Source of the DNA: Promicromonospora sp. MEB111 | Lineage (GTDB): Bacteria; Actinomycetota; Actinomycetes; Actinomycetales; Cellulomonadaceae | DNA length: 64,000 nucleotides | Assembly: GCF_030209445.1 (NCBI RefSeq) | Contig: NZ_JARVSD010000026.1 | Coordinates: 1 to 64,000, forward strand | Reading direction: 5' to 3' | Notes under the pieces: model-generated | Told to the model about the DNA's origin: nothing | Seen by the model: only the letters and a program-made list of their open reading frames with translations | The model's database searches: none | Part shown: positions 8,297 to 19,337 of the stretch, in pieces | Layout: each line of letters starts with the position of its first letter | Position numbering within the stretch: position 1 is the stretch's first letter | Made by a program: the position numbers and the translations under genes

Positions 8297-9223
8297 ATGC
8301 ACGTCTACCTGGCCGGTGGCACCGGCGCCATCGGACCCCGACTGATCCGCCAGCTCGTCCAGCGTGGTCACCAGGTGACCGCGACCACGACGAGCGCGGC
8401 CAAGATCGCCCTGATCGAGAGCCTCGGCGCGACCGCGATCGTCGTCGACGGCCTGGACGCCGCCGTCGTCGGCGAGGCGGTCGCGACCGTGCGCCCGGAC
8501 GCGGTCGTGCACCAGATGACCGCTCTCGCCGGCGGTATCTCGACCAAGCAGTTCGACCGGTCGTTCGCGATCACCAACCGGCTCCGCACGGAGGGTATCG
8601 ACCACCTGGTCGCCGCTGCTCAGGCCACAGGCGTGTCGCACGTCGTGGCGGGCAGCTACACCGGCTGGACCAACGAGCGCACCGGCGGCTGGGTGAAGGA
8701 CGAGGACGACCCGCTGGACCCCGCACCGCCCGCGGCGCAGCGCGAGAGCCTGGCCGCGATCCGGCACCTCGAGGCCGCCGTGCGCGCGGTCGACGGCACA
8801 GTGCTGCGGTACGGCGGCTTCTACGGTGACCCCGACGACGCGATGGCCGAGATCTTGCACAAGCGCCAGTTCCCGCTGGCCGGCGGCGGCACCGGCTACA
8901 TGTCGTGGGTACACCTCGACGACGCAGCGAAGGCGACCGTGCTCGCCCTCGAGAACAACGTGCGCGGCGTGTTCAACGTCGTGGACGACGAGCCGGCTCC
9001 CGCGTCGGAGTGGCTGCCCTATCTGGCCGGGTGCGTCGGCGCGAAGCCGCCCCTGCGGCTGCCGCTGTGGCTGGTCCGGCTCGTGGCCGGCGACGTAGCG
9101 GTCTCTATGCTGACCCGCACGCGTGGTTCGTCCAACGAGCGCGCCAAGCGGGCGCTCGGCTGGGAGCCCGCCTGGCCGTCGTGGCGCCAGGGATTCCGGC
9201 ACGTCGCGGAGGTGAGTGCGTGA
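8297..9223 (+). CDS. NAD-dependent epimerase/dehydratase family protein
   Basis: 308 residues. The N-terminus MHVYLAGGTGAIGPRL is the extended-SDR Rossmann motif GxxGxxG. The normal active-site YxxxK is replaced: SYTGWTNE lies where the Ser/Tyr region is expected, so this is an atypical SDR of the kind often found beside ECF41 sigma factors. AGAGGTGAGAACG precedes ATG 8297, which favours this start over upstream in-frame codons. The stop overlaps the sigma-factor GTG (GTGA). In ECF41 systems the partner oxidoreductase is the main regulon member; its reaction is unknown. Confidence 0.8.
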   Translation: MHVYLAGGTGAIGPRLIRQLVQRGHQVTATTTSAAKIALIESLGATAIVVDGLDAAVVGEAVATVRPDAVVHQMTALAGGISTKQFDRSFAITNRLRTEGIDHLVAAAQATGVSHVVAGSYTGWTNERTGGWVKDEDDPLDPAPPAAQRESLAAIRHLEAAVRAVDGTVLRYGGFYGDPDDAMAEILHKRQFPLAGGGTGYMSWVHLDDAAKATVLALENNVRGVFNVVDDEPAPASEWLPYLAGCVGAKPPLRLPLWLVRLVAGDVAVSMLTRTRGSSNERAKRALGWEPAWPSWRQGFRHVAEVSA

Positions 9224-10134
9224 GCGTCGACGAGTTCGAGGACCTGCGACCGCTGCTGTTCTCGATCGCCTACCGGATCCTCGGCAGCGTCGGCGAGGCG
9301 GAGGACGCCGTCCAGGAGACCTGGATCCGCTACCACGCGAGCGAGACCCGGCCGGTGTCGCTGAAGTCCTTCCTGTGCGCGATCGTGACCCGGGTCTCGA
9401 TCGACGTGCTGCGCTCGGCGCGGGTGCGGCGCGAGACCTACGTGGGTCACTGGCTCCCCGAACCCCTGCTGACCGACGACGCCTCGGCCCCGTACGCCGA
9501 TCCCGAGCGCACGGCGGAGCTCGCCGACTCGGTGTCCATGGCGGCGCTCCTCGTGCTGGAGCGGCTCAGCCCGGAGCAGCGGGCGGTGTTCGTGCTGCAC
9601 GACGTGTTCGGATTCCCCTTCCGCGAGATCGCCGGCGTGGTCGGGAGGTCCGAGGCGACCTGCCGGCAGCTCGCCACGCGGGCCCGAAGGCACATGGACG
9701 AGGAGCGACCGCGGTTCGACGTCGACCGCAAGGAGCGCGAGGAGCTGGCCGGGCGGTTCTTCGGCGCGCTCGTCGACGGCGACGTCGACGGGCTCCGCGA
9801 ACTGCTGGCGGCCGACGTCGAGGTCTACGGCGACGGCGGCGGCAAGGCACCCCAGTGGATGCGAGTGGTCGTGGGCGTCGACAACGTCGCACGGATGCTC
9901 GGCGGGCTCGGTCAGCGCTTCGCCGGCGCGGGTGTGTCCGCGGAGCCGCACGAGGTGAACGGGCAGCCGGGCGCGGTGATCCGCGACGCCGACGGCAAGG
10001 TGATCAACGTGCTGGCGCTCGACGTCGTCGGCGGGAGGATCCAGGTGATCCGGTCGGTGATCAACCCTGACATGCTCCGCCACGTCGGCCCGGTCGCCGA
10101 CGCCTGGGAGCTCATGCGACAGCACCGGTCCTGA
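9220..10134 (+). CDS. ECF41-type RNA polymerase sigma factor (SigJ-like)
   Basis: 304 residues. Region 2 (LLFSIAYRILGSVGEAEDAVQETWIRY) and region 4 (LSPEQRAVFVLHDVFGFPFREIAGVVGRSEATCRQLATRARRHM) are followed by a about 110-residue SnoaL/NTF2-like domain that includes VYGDGGGK and VINPDML. In ECF41 factors this C-terminal domain contacts the core sigma and tunes activity in place of a separate anti-sigma factor. GTG 9220 overlaps the epimerase stop. The operon promoter at 8233 matches the ECF41 consensus, so autoregulation is likely. Confidence 0.9.
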   Translation: MSVDEFEDLRPLLFSIAYRILGSVGEAEDAVQETWIRYHASETRPVSLKSFLCAIVTRVSIDVLRSARVRRETYVGHWLPEPLLTDDASAPYADPERTAELADSVSMAALLVLERLSPEQRAVFVLHDVFGFPFREIAGVVGRSEATCRQLATRARRHMDEERPRFDVDRKEREELAGRFFGALVDGDVDGLRELLAADVEVYGDGGGKAPQWMRVVVGVDNVARMLGGLGQRFAGAGVSAEPHEVNGQPGAVIRDADGKVINVLALDVVGGRIQVIRSVINPDMLRHVGPVADAWELMRQHRS

Positions 10135-10198
10135 GCCTCCGGGCGAACGGGACGCCTCCCGGGTACGAGACGGGTCGGGACGAAGCGCGAGGTTCGCG

Positions 10199-10211
10199 CA
10201 GAATGCATGCG
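10199..10211 (+). promoter_or_regulatory. Leaderless-like -10 variant (CAGAAT) before 10211
   Basis: CAGAAT at 10199-10204, 6 nt, GTG 10211. The first base departs from TANNNT, so this is weaker than the others. Confidence 0.35.
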
Positions 10212-10984
10212 TGCCCGAACTCGATCTCCTGACCGTCGTCCTGCTCCTGCTCGCTGGTCTCGCCGCCGGATGGGTCGACGCCGTGGTCGGCGGGGGCGGG
10301 CTCATCCAGCTCCCCGCGCTGCTGCTCGTGCCAGGGATCAGCCCCGTCCAGGCCCTGGCCACCAACAAGCTCGCCAGCATCATGGGCACCTCGACCAGCG
10401 CCATCACCTACTACCGGCGGGTCCAGCCCGACCTGCGCACCGCCGGGCCCATGGCGCTCGCGGCCCTGGTGGGCGCGTTCGGCGGCGCGGTCGGTGCGTC
10501 GCACATCCCGGCCCAGCTCTTCAAGCCGATCATCCTCGTGGTGCTCGTCGGCGTGCTGGCCTGGACCCTGCTCAAGCCGAACGTCGGCCAGCACGACAAC
10601 CTGCGGTGGGTCGGCAACGGGCACCGGCGCATCGCCGCCCTGATCGGCCTGCTCATCGGCGCGTACGACGGGCTGCTCGGCCCCGGCACCGGCACGTTCC
10701 TGGTGATCAGCCTGGTGAGCTTCCTCGGATACTCGTTCCTCCCGGCGTCGGCCATCGCCAAGATCGTGAACTTCGCGACCAACCTGGGCGCGCTGCTTTT
10801 CTTCGTCCCGAGCGGCGCCGTCATCTGGGCCCTCGGGCTCGGGATGGGCGTGGCCAACATCCTCGGCGCCTACATCGGTGCCCGCATGGCGGTCGCGAAG
10901 GGCTCCCGGTTCGTCCGGGTCGTCTTCGTCGTCGTGGTCGGGGCCCTCATCGCCCGCCTCGCCTGGGACGTCTTCGCAGGGTAG
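10211..10984 (+). CDS. TSUP family membrane protein (TauE/SafE)
   Basis: 257 residues with about eight hydrophobic segments in two homologous halves. Each half has the family's Gly/Pro-rich signature: GWVDAVVGGGGLIQLPALLL near residue 20 and GAYDGLLGPGTGTFLVISLV near residue 150. The family moves sulfite, sulfonates or other organic anions across the cytoplasmic membrane, and the substrate here is not evident. A perfect GGACGGCGCCGTCC palindrome just after the stop may help end transcription before lysC. Confidence 0.85.
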   Translation: MPELDLLTVVLLLLAGLAAGWVDAVVGGGGLIQLPALLLVPGISPVQALATNKLASIMGTSTSAITYYRRVQPDLRTAGPMALAALVGAFGGAVGASHIPAQLFKPIILVVLVGVLAWTLLKPNVGQHDNLRWVGNGHRRIAALIGLLIGAYDGLLGPGTGTFLVISLVSFLGYSFLPASAIAKIVNFATNLGALLFFVPSGAVIWALGLGMGVANILGAYIGARMAVAKGSRFVRVVFVVVVGALIARLAWDVFAG

Positions 10985-11111
10985 GACGGCGCCGTCCCGC
11001 ACGGTGAACGGCTCGGCGTCCGAGATGCCCGCCGTCGTACCATCGATCCGCAAACCCAACCACCCGGCGGGCCGTTGAGACAGACGGAGGCCGGCAACGG
11101 AAGGCAGGCGC

Positions 11112-13497
<2,386 letters not shown>

Positions 13498-13520
13498 GTC
13501 GCGCCCGCACGACCGCCGCC

Positions 13521-13558
13521 GGAGGGGCGGGGCAGACACGTGTCTGCCCCGCCCCTCC
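13521..13558 (+). terminator. Terminator of lysC-asd
   Basis: A perfect 38-nt palindrome: GGAGGGGCGGGGCAGACAC pairs with its exact complement and leaves no obvious loop. There is no long T-run, which is common for GC-rich actinobacterial terminators. It separates asd from the GntR operon. Confidence 0.8.
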
Positions 13559-13609
13559 GTGTTGTCCGGGCGACTTTCCCCGAGATGCTTGCGCCGACCG
13601 GTGCATCTA

Positions 13610-13635
13610 TGGTTCATTAGTCAAGTAATGAACCA
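13610..13635. promoter_or_regulatory. Candidate YtrA/GntR operator
   Basis: TGGTTCATTA (13610-13619) and TAATGAACCA (13626-13635) are perfect 10-bp inverted arms around GTCAAG. The site overlaps a TATGGT -10 candidate (13608-13613) and ends 17 nt before the start of the GntR-family gene. This is strong evidence for autorepression of the ABC operon. Confidence 0.75.
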
Positions 13636-13652
13636 ACGGAGGGGGTGAGCCG

Positions 13653-14027
13653 GTGTTCGACGGGCCCGAGCCGATCTACATCCAGATCGCGCAGATGATC
13701 CGCGCGCAGGTACTCGCCGGTGAGCTGAAGGAGGAGGAACAGGTCATGTCCACCACACAGTTCGCGACGACGTTCCGCATCAACCCGGCCACCGCCCAGA
13801 AGGCTTTTGCCGGTCTGGTCGAGGAGGGCGTGCTCTACAAGCGCCGCGGCCTGGGAATGTTCGTCGCGCCGCAGGCCAGGGAGCGCCTGCTCGAGGACCA
13901 TCGCAGGCGCTACTTCGAGGAGGTCCTGGCCCCTGCGCTGCAGCAGGCGGACATCCTCGGGATCTCGACCGACGACGTCGTGGCCTACGTGCTCGGCGCC
14001 CGTAAGCGGACCACGGAGGAGTCATGA
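13653..14027 (+). CDS. GntR-family regulator, YtrA subfamily
   Basis: 124 residues, the short YtrA type without a large effector domain. FDGPEPIYIQIAQMIRAQVLAGELKEEEQVMSTTQFATTFRINPATAQKAFAGLVEEGVLYKRRGLGMFV is the winged helix, followed by a about 45-residue dimerisation tail. YtrA regulators repress the ABC operons they head, often until cell-envelope antibiotics are present. The perfect palindrome at 13610 is the likely operator. GGAGGGGG precedes the GTG start. The stop overlaps the ABC ATPase ATG (ATGA). Confidence 0.9.
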   Translation: MFDGPEPIYIQIAQMIRAQVLAGELKEEEQVMSTTQFATTFRINPATAQKAFAGLVEEGVLYKRRGLGMFVAPQARERLLEDHRRRYFEEVLAPALQQADILGISTDDVVAYVLGARKRTTEES

Positions 14028-14965
14028 CGACCGCACCTTTCGGAGCCCGGCTGGACGACGTCGTCGTCCACTTCGGCAGGAGCCACCGGGTGCTGCCGAA
14101 CGGCACCATGGTCCGGGACGACGCCAGCACCGCGCTCGACGGCGCCACGCTCGCGATCCGGCCCGGGGTCATCACCGGGGTGCTCGGCCGCAACGGCGCC
14201 GGCAAGACGACCATGCTCTCCCTGCTGGCGGCGTTCACCCGCCCCACCAGCGGCACCGTCCTCGTCGGGCCGGAGGGTGAGGAGGAGGACCCGTGGGAGA
14301 ACCCGTGGGTCACCTCGGGCACCCAGCTCGTCCGGGAGAGCGGCGACCTGATGACCGACGAGAAGGTCTCCACCTCGCTCAAGTACTACGCCGACATGCG
14401 GCCGGACTGGAGCGCGGAGACGGCGGAGCGACTCCTCGACCTGTTCGAGGTCGACGTCCGCAAGAACCCGTCGGCCCTGTCGCGCGGCAAGCGCTCCGCG
14501 GTCGGCGCCACGATCGGCCTGGCCACGCGCGCGCCGCTGACCATCTTCGACGAGGTGTACCTCGGCATGGACGCGCCCACCCGGTACGCGTTCTACGACG
14601 AGCTCCTGGCCGACTACGCGGAGCACCCCCGCACGATCCTGCTCTCCAGCCACCTGGTCGAGGAGGTCGAGCGGCTGTTCGAGGACGTCGTGGTCATCGA
14701 CCGGGGGCGGGTGCTCCTGGCCGAGTCCGCCGACCAGATGCGGGCGCGCGGGTTCAGCCTCACGGGCTCCAAGGACGCCGTCGAGCGAATCGCGGGGGAG
14801 CGCCGGGTGCTGCACCGCCAGCAGCTCGGCGCGACCGTGCAGGTCACGCTGGAGGGCATGCTGGACGACGACGAGCTGACCGCCGCCCGTGGTGCGGGCG
14901 TCGAGGTGGGCGCCGTCCCGGTGCAGGACCTCTTCGTCCGCCTGACCGGTCCGGGGCGATCATGA
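14024..14965 (+). CDS. ABC transporter ATP-binding protein of the YtrA-type operon
   Basis: 313 residues. Walker A LGRNGAGKTTML and Walker B-like TIFDEVYLGMDAPTR are clear. The signature is altered to ALSRGKRSAVGATIGLA (SRGK instead of SGGQ), and the Walker B end reads DEVYLG rather than DEPTxG. These substitutions recur in YtrB-like ATPases. ATPase activity is probable but slower or regulated turnover is possible. It is flanked by ATGA overlaps with the regulator and the first membrane subunit. Confidence 0.85.
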   Translation: MTTAPFGARLDDVVVHFGRSHRVLPNGTMVRDDASTALDGATLAIRPGVITGVLGRNGAGKTTMLSLLAAFTRPTSGTVLVGPEGEEEDPWENPWVTSGTQLVRESGDLMTDEKVSTSLKYYADMRPDWSAETAERLLDLFEVDVRKNPSALSRGKRSAVGATIGLATRAPLTIFDEVYLGMDAPTRYAFYDELLADYAEHPRTILLSSHLVEEVERLFEDVVVIDRGRVLLAESADQMRARGFSLTGSKDAVERIAGERRVLHRQQLGATVQVTLEGMLDDDELTAARGAGVEVGAVPVQDLFVRLTGPGRS

Positions 14966-15747
14966 GCGCCACGACGTCGGCGGTGACGATTCCCGCGCGG
15001 GACACGCGGGTCCGCGAGGCCGAGCGGCGCGGCGCCCGCCGCGCGGCCGGCGTCACTCTTCGCGTCGTCAGCACGATCGGCGGCTGGTACTGGGCGATCT
15101 TCGCCGTCGTGGCCGTCGCGGTCATCCTGGGCAACGTGCGGTACGGCTCGGGACTGGACCAGGGCATCGTCGACGCCCAGATGGGCGGCTCGTCCCGCTG
15201 GTTCGTGATGGTGCTCGGCATCATCGTCCCCGCCGCGTACCTCCGGCTGCACGTCGCCGCCGGCGGCACCCGCAGGACCATGACCACCGGCACCGTCCAG
15301 GGTGCCCTCGTCAGCGGGATGCTGATCGGTGCGGTGACCGCGCTCTACCTGGTCGCCGAACGCGCGCTGTTCGCCGCTCTGGACCTGACCTGGGCACGCG
15401 AGTTCGGGCTGCCGGTCGACGGCTACGGGGGCATCGCCCTGACGTTCGTCGCCGAGACGCTCGTCGCGGCCACGTACTACCTGGTGGGCGCCGCCATCTC
15501 GGCCGGCTACTACCGCCTCGGCATCGTGGGGGGCACGTTTTACGCCCTCGCCGCGCTCGTCCCGGCGGCGCTCGTCGACGTGGCCACGCACACGGGCGTC
15601 ACCGCCCTGGTCGTGGGCCCGCAGAGACTGCTCGACGGCGGAGCCGGCGTGCTGCTGGGCCTCGCGGGCGGCGCGGTCGCCGTCGCGCTGGCGGCCTGGC
15701 TGTTCGGCACGCCGCTGCGCTCCATACCGCTGCGACCGTCCGTCTGA
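14962..15747 (+). CDS. Membrane subunit 1 of the YtrA-type ABC operon
   Basis: 261 residues, about six hydrophobic helices (near 42-62, 80-100, 115-140, 165-190, 195-215, 225-250). The segment YLRLHVAAGGTRRTMTTG after the second helix is shared with the next gene, so the two are paralogues. I recognise no named permease family. By position it is the transmembrane partner of the ATPase at 14024, probably pairing with the 15759 product. ATG overlaps the ATPase stop. Confidence 0.75.
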   Translation: MSATTSAVTIPARDTRVREAERRGARRAAGVTLRVVSTIGGWYWAIFAVVAVAVILGNVRYGSGLDQGIVDAQMGGSSRWFVMVLGIIVPAAYLRLHVAAGGTRRTMTTGTVQGALVSGMLIGAVTALYLVAERALFAALDLTWAREFGLPVDGYGGIALTFVAETLVAATYYLVGAAISAGYYRLGIVGGTFYALAALVPAALVDVATHTGVTALVVGPQRLLDGGAGVLLGLAGGAVAVALAAWLFGTPLRSIPLRPSV

Positions 15748-15758
15748 GGGGCACGACC

Positions 15759-16565
15759 ATGACAACACCGACCATCGAGGAGACCACGATGGGCCGCATC
15801 AACCTGACCCGGGCCGGTCACCTGCGCGGCGTCGCGGCCGTGGTCCGGCGGCTCCGCGGCTCCGGCGTCACCGTCGGGCTCTGGTTCTGGGGCGTCTACG
15901 CGCTCTACGCCGTGGGGATCACCGTCGGCAACGCCGCGGCCGGCAACGACCTGGAGATCAGCGCGCTCGACGCGACCCTCGGCGCCGCCCGCTGGCCGAT
16001 GATCGCGCTCGGCGTCCTCGCGTCCTCCGGCATCCTCACGCTCCACGTGGCCGCCGGCGGCAGCCGCCGGTCCATGTCCGAGGGCGTGGTGCGCGGCGCC
16101 GTCGTCGTCGGCGCGGGCTGGGGCGTCGTGACCACCCTGGCCCTGCTGGGCGAACGCCTGCTGAGCACGTCGCTCGGGATGACCTGGCGCCGGCTCGGCG
16201 CGCTGCCCTTCGACTCGCCCCTCACCGTGCTCGGCACCACCGCCGCCGAGGCCCTCGTGCTCACCACCTACATCCTCGTCGGCGCATGCATCGGCATCGG
16301 CTTCAGGCACACCGGGGCCTGGGGGACGCTCCTGATCGTCCCGCTGGCCCTGCCCGCCGTGCTCGCCGACCTCGCGACCCGCAGCGGTGTGGTGGGCACG
16401 ATCGCCAACATCCAGTTCGTGCCCGACATCGAGCACGCGGAGGTGCCCCCGGCCGAGGGCCTCGTGCCCCTGCTGATCGGCCTCGGCGGAGCCGCGCTCG
16501 CCGCCGTCCTCGCCGCCGTCGTGCTCCGCGCCCTGCTGCGCACGGCGCCCGTACGCGCCGCCTGA
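15759..16565 (+). CDS. Membrane subunit 2 of the YtrA-type ABC operon
   Basis: 268 residues from ATG 15759 (GAGGGG upstream). ATG 15789, with its own GAGGAG, is an alternative start that would remove ten residues. It has six predicted helices and the segment ILTLHVAAGGSRRSMSEG, nearly identical to the motif in the preceding gene. A short extracytoplasmic loop IQFVPDIEHAEVPPAEG precedes the last helix. A heterodimeric transporter with the upstream paralogue is the simplest reading. The substrate is unknown. Confidence 0.75.
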   Translation: MTTPTIEETTMGRINLTRAGHLRGVAAVVRRLRGSGVTVGLWFWGVYALYAVGITVGNAAAGNDLEISALDATLGAARWPMIALGVLASSGILTLHVAAGGSRRSMSEGVVRGAVVVGAGWGVVTTLALLGERLLSTSLGMTWRRLGALPFDSPLTVLGTTAAEALVLTTYILVGACIGIGFRHTGAWGTLLIVPLALPAVLADLATRSGVVGTIANIQFVPDIEHAEVPPAEGLVPLLIGLGGAALAAVLAAVVLRALLRTAPVRAA

Positions 16566-16593
16566 CCCCCGACCCGACCCCGAAGGAGTGACC

Positions 16594-17573
<980 letters not shown>

Positions 17574-17577
<4 letters not shown>

Positions 17578-18377
17578 CCGCCGTCCAGACCGCCGTCGTC
17601 GGCCGGGCCGGGCTGCGCGCCCGCGGCTTCGGGACGCTGTTCGCCACCGAGCTCAAGGTGTGGCTCCGCGAACCGACCGGCGTCTTCTTCGCGCTGGTCT
17701 TCCCCAGCCTGCTGCTGCTCGGGCTCGGGCTCGCCATCCCCGACTTCTCGAAGCCGATGACCGACGCGCCGCCGCCCTGGAACGAGGCGCCTGGCGTGAC
17801 CAGCTACCTGCCGACCATCCTCGCCCTCGCGGTCGGCACCATCGCGCTGACCACCATGCCGGTGCAGTTCGCCACGTTCCGCGAGAAGGGCATCCTGAAG
17901 CGGCTGTCGACCACCCCGATGCCGCCGCAGAACCTGATCGGCGCCCACATGGTGATCAACGTGCTGGCGCTGATCGTGTCGGCGAGCGCTGCCGTGGTCG
18001 GCAGCATGCTGGTGCTGGGCGTCCCGTTCGCGGCCGATCCGCTCACGGTGCTGCTCGTGCTGGTGCTCTCGACGACCGCCATGTTCTCGCTGGGGCTGCT
18101 GGTCGCGGCGCGGGCGGAGAAGGGCGCCACGGCGTCCGGGCTGGGCATGCTGATCTACTTCCCGTCCCTGATGTTCTCCGGCGTGTGGGTGCCGCTGTCC
18201 GTGATGCCCGACTGGATGGAGACGATCGGCCTCTACCTCCCGCTCGGCGCGGCGGCCCAGGGACTGACCGTCGGCTGGTTCGGCACCGAGGGTTTTCCGC
18301 TGGCCCAGGTGCTGGTCCTGGTCGCCTGGACGGTGGTGCTCTTCCCGCTCGGCGTGAAGCTCTTCCGCTGGACGTGA
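17574..18377 (+). CDS. ABC-2 type permease (second system)
   Basis: 267 residues with six helices. ATELKVWLREPTGVFFALVFPSLLLLGLGLAIP at the N-terminus and TTMPVQFATFREKGILKRLSTTPMPPQNLIGAHM are the classic ABC2_membrane features, and MLIYFPSLMFSGVWVPLSVMPDWMETIGLYLPLG is the signature loop of drug and antibiotic exporters. It forms the membrane channel for the ATPase at 16594. The substrate is unknown. Confidence 0.9.
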
Positions 18378-18396
18378 CCCCTGGTCAGAGGTCCCC

Positions 18397-18409
18397 TACG
18401 CTCGTGTCA
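18397..18409 (+). promoter_or_regulatory. Leaderless-type -10 (TACGCT) before 18409
   Basis: TACGCT at 18397-18402, 6 nt, ATG 18409, with no Shine-Dalgarno. Confidence 0.5.
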
Positions 18410-19140
18410 TGAAGCCGTTTCTGCTGCTCGCGACGCGTGCGGAGGACCTCGCCGCGGAAGGTGAGTACCAGGCGTTCCGGCAGTACGGGGGACTCGCGCC
18501 GGAGCAGCTGCACCGGGTGCGCCTCGAGCGCGACCCGCTGCCGCCCGTGAACCTGGACGACTACTCCGGTGTCATCGTCGGCGGGGGACCCTTCAACTCC
18601 TCGGATCCCGCGGAGCGGAAGGGTCCCGTGCAGCGGCGCGTCGAGGCCGAGCTCATGAGGCTGCTCGACGAGATCGTGGCCCGCGACTTCCCGTTCCTGG
18701 GCGCCTGCTACGGCGTCGGCACGCTCGGGGCGCACCAGGGCGCGGTGATCGACGCGACCTATGCCGAGCCGGTGGGGCCTGTGACCATCGAGCTCACCCC
18801 GGACGCGGCGGACGACCCGCTGCTGGCCGGCATGCCGCAGTCGTTCGCCGCGTACGTCGGCCACAAGGAGGCGGTGCGCAAGCTGCCCGACCACGCGGTG
18901 CTGCTCGCGTCGTCGGCCGGCTGCCCGGTCCAGATGTTCCGGGTCAAGCAGAACCTGTACGCCACGCAGTTCCACCCCGAGCTCGACGGCCCGGGCATCG
19001 CCCAGCGGATCGCCGTCTACCGCGACTACGGCTACTTCCCGCCCGAGGAGGCGGACCTGGTGCGGGAACACAGCGTCGCCGTGTCGGTGACCGAGCCGAT
19101 GCGCATCACGCGGGCGTTCGTGGAGCGTTACGCGAGGTAG
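18409..19140 (+). CDS. Class I glutamine amidotransferase-like protein
   Basis: 243 residues. FLGACYGVGTLG carries the catalytic Cys of the nucleophile elbow, and YATQFHPELD carries the His and Glu of the triad. The layout is like the GATase domain of GMP synthase but stand-alone, as in the gamma-glutamyl peptidase or glutamine-hydrolysing families. The reaction partner is not evident. It lies just upstream of the aromatic pathway gene but has its own promoter and is probably unrelated to it. Confidence 0.8.
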   Translation: MKPFLLLATRAEDLAAEGEYQAFRQYGGLAPEQLHRVRLERDPLPPVNLDDYSGVIVGGGPFNSSDPAERKGPVQRRVEAELMRLLDEIVARDFPFLGACYGVGTLGAHQGAVIDATYAEPVGPVTIELTPDAADDPLLAGMPQSFAAYVGHKEAVRKLPDHAVLLASSAGCPVQMFRVKQNLYATQFHPELDGPGIAQRIAVYRDYGYFPPEEADLVREHSVAVSVTEPMRITRAFVERYAR

Positions 19141-19198
19141 CGGCGGGGTGTGATCGACCGCATCCTGGGATCCGGTGGACAGTCGCCGGGGGTGGGGC

Positions 19199-19204
19199 TA
19201 CCGT
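19199..19204 (+). promoter_or_regulatory. -10 element of the DAHP synthase leader transcript
   Basis: TACCGT, then 7 nt, then GTG 19212 of the leader peptide, so the transcript would begin at or next to the leader start codon. Confidence 0.6.
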
Positions 19205-19211
19205 TTTGGCC

Positions 19212-19277
19212 GTGGACATCCGTTGGTATTGGCGCTTTACGTCGGCTCCTGGTGGAGCTCGGCGGGCGTACGCCTGA
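19212..19277 (+). CDS. Aromatic-rich leader peptide (21 aa) of the DAHP synthase gene
   Basis: GTG 19212 opens a 21-codon frame beginning MDIRWYWRF and ending ARRAYA, then TGA at 19275. Trp, Tyr, Trp and Phe fall within five codons (19224-19238), with one more Tyr near the end: exactly the amino acids whose pathway the next gene feeds. It starts 7 nt after a -10 hexamer, so it is probably translated leaderless. A strong terminator hairpin follows at 19299. This is the architecture of a ribosome-mediated attenuator. Confidence 0.75.
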   Translation: MDIRWYWRFTSAPGGARRAYA

Positions 19278-19297
19278 CCAACTTTCCACCCGGAGCC
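19243..19297 (+). promoter_or_regulatory. Possible alternative leader helix
   Basis: GGCTCCTGGTGG (19243-19254) can pair with CCACCCGGAGCC (19286-19297) in 11 of 12 positions. GCTCC/GGAGC at 19244-19257 is a competing local stem. The long helix ends one base before the terminator arm, so an antiterminator role is possible but not shown. Confidence 0.4.
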
Positions 19298-19298
19298 A

Positions 19299-19337
19299 GG
19301 GCCTGGGACGCCGATCGCGTCCAGGCCCTTCGTCTTT
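19299..19337 (+). terminator. Attenuator terminator before the DAHP synthase gene
   Basis: GGGCCTGGGACGC (19299-19311), loop CGATC, and GCGTCCAGGCCC (19317-19328) form a 12-bp stem with one bulged G, followed by TTCGTCTTT. It lies between the leader peptide and the structural gene, as expected for transcription attenuation. Confidence 0.75.

Noticed and set aside
8905-9219. Longer ECF41 sigma factor starting at 8905
   Set aside because: The extension overlaps the epimerase gene in another frame and has no family similarity; GTG 9220 overlaps the upstream stop and begins the conserved region.
11024-11077. 17-codon ORF upstream of lysC as a possible leader peptide
   Set aside because: The likely -10 (TACCAT, 11038-11043) lies inside it, so it would not be on the transcript; it also lacks runs of lysine or threonine codons.
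10985-11111. Lysine riboswitch before lysC
   Set aside because: The 5' region is too short for the known lysine riboswitch and shows none of its conserved segments.
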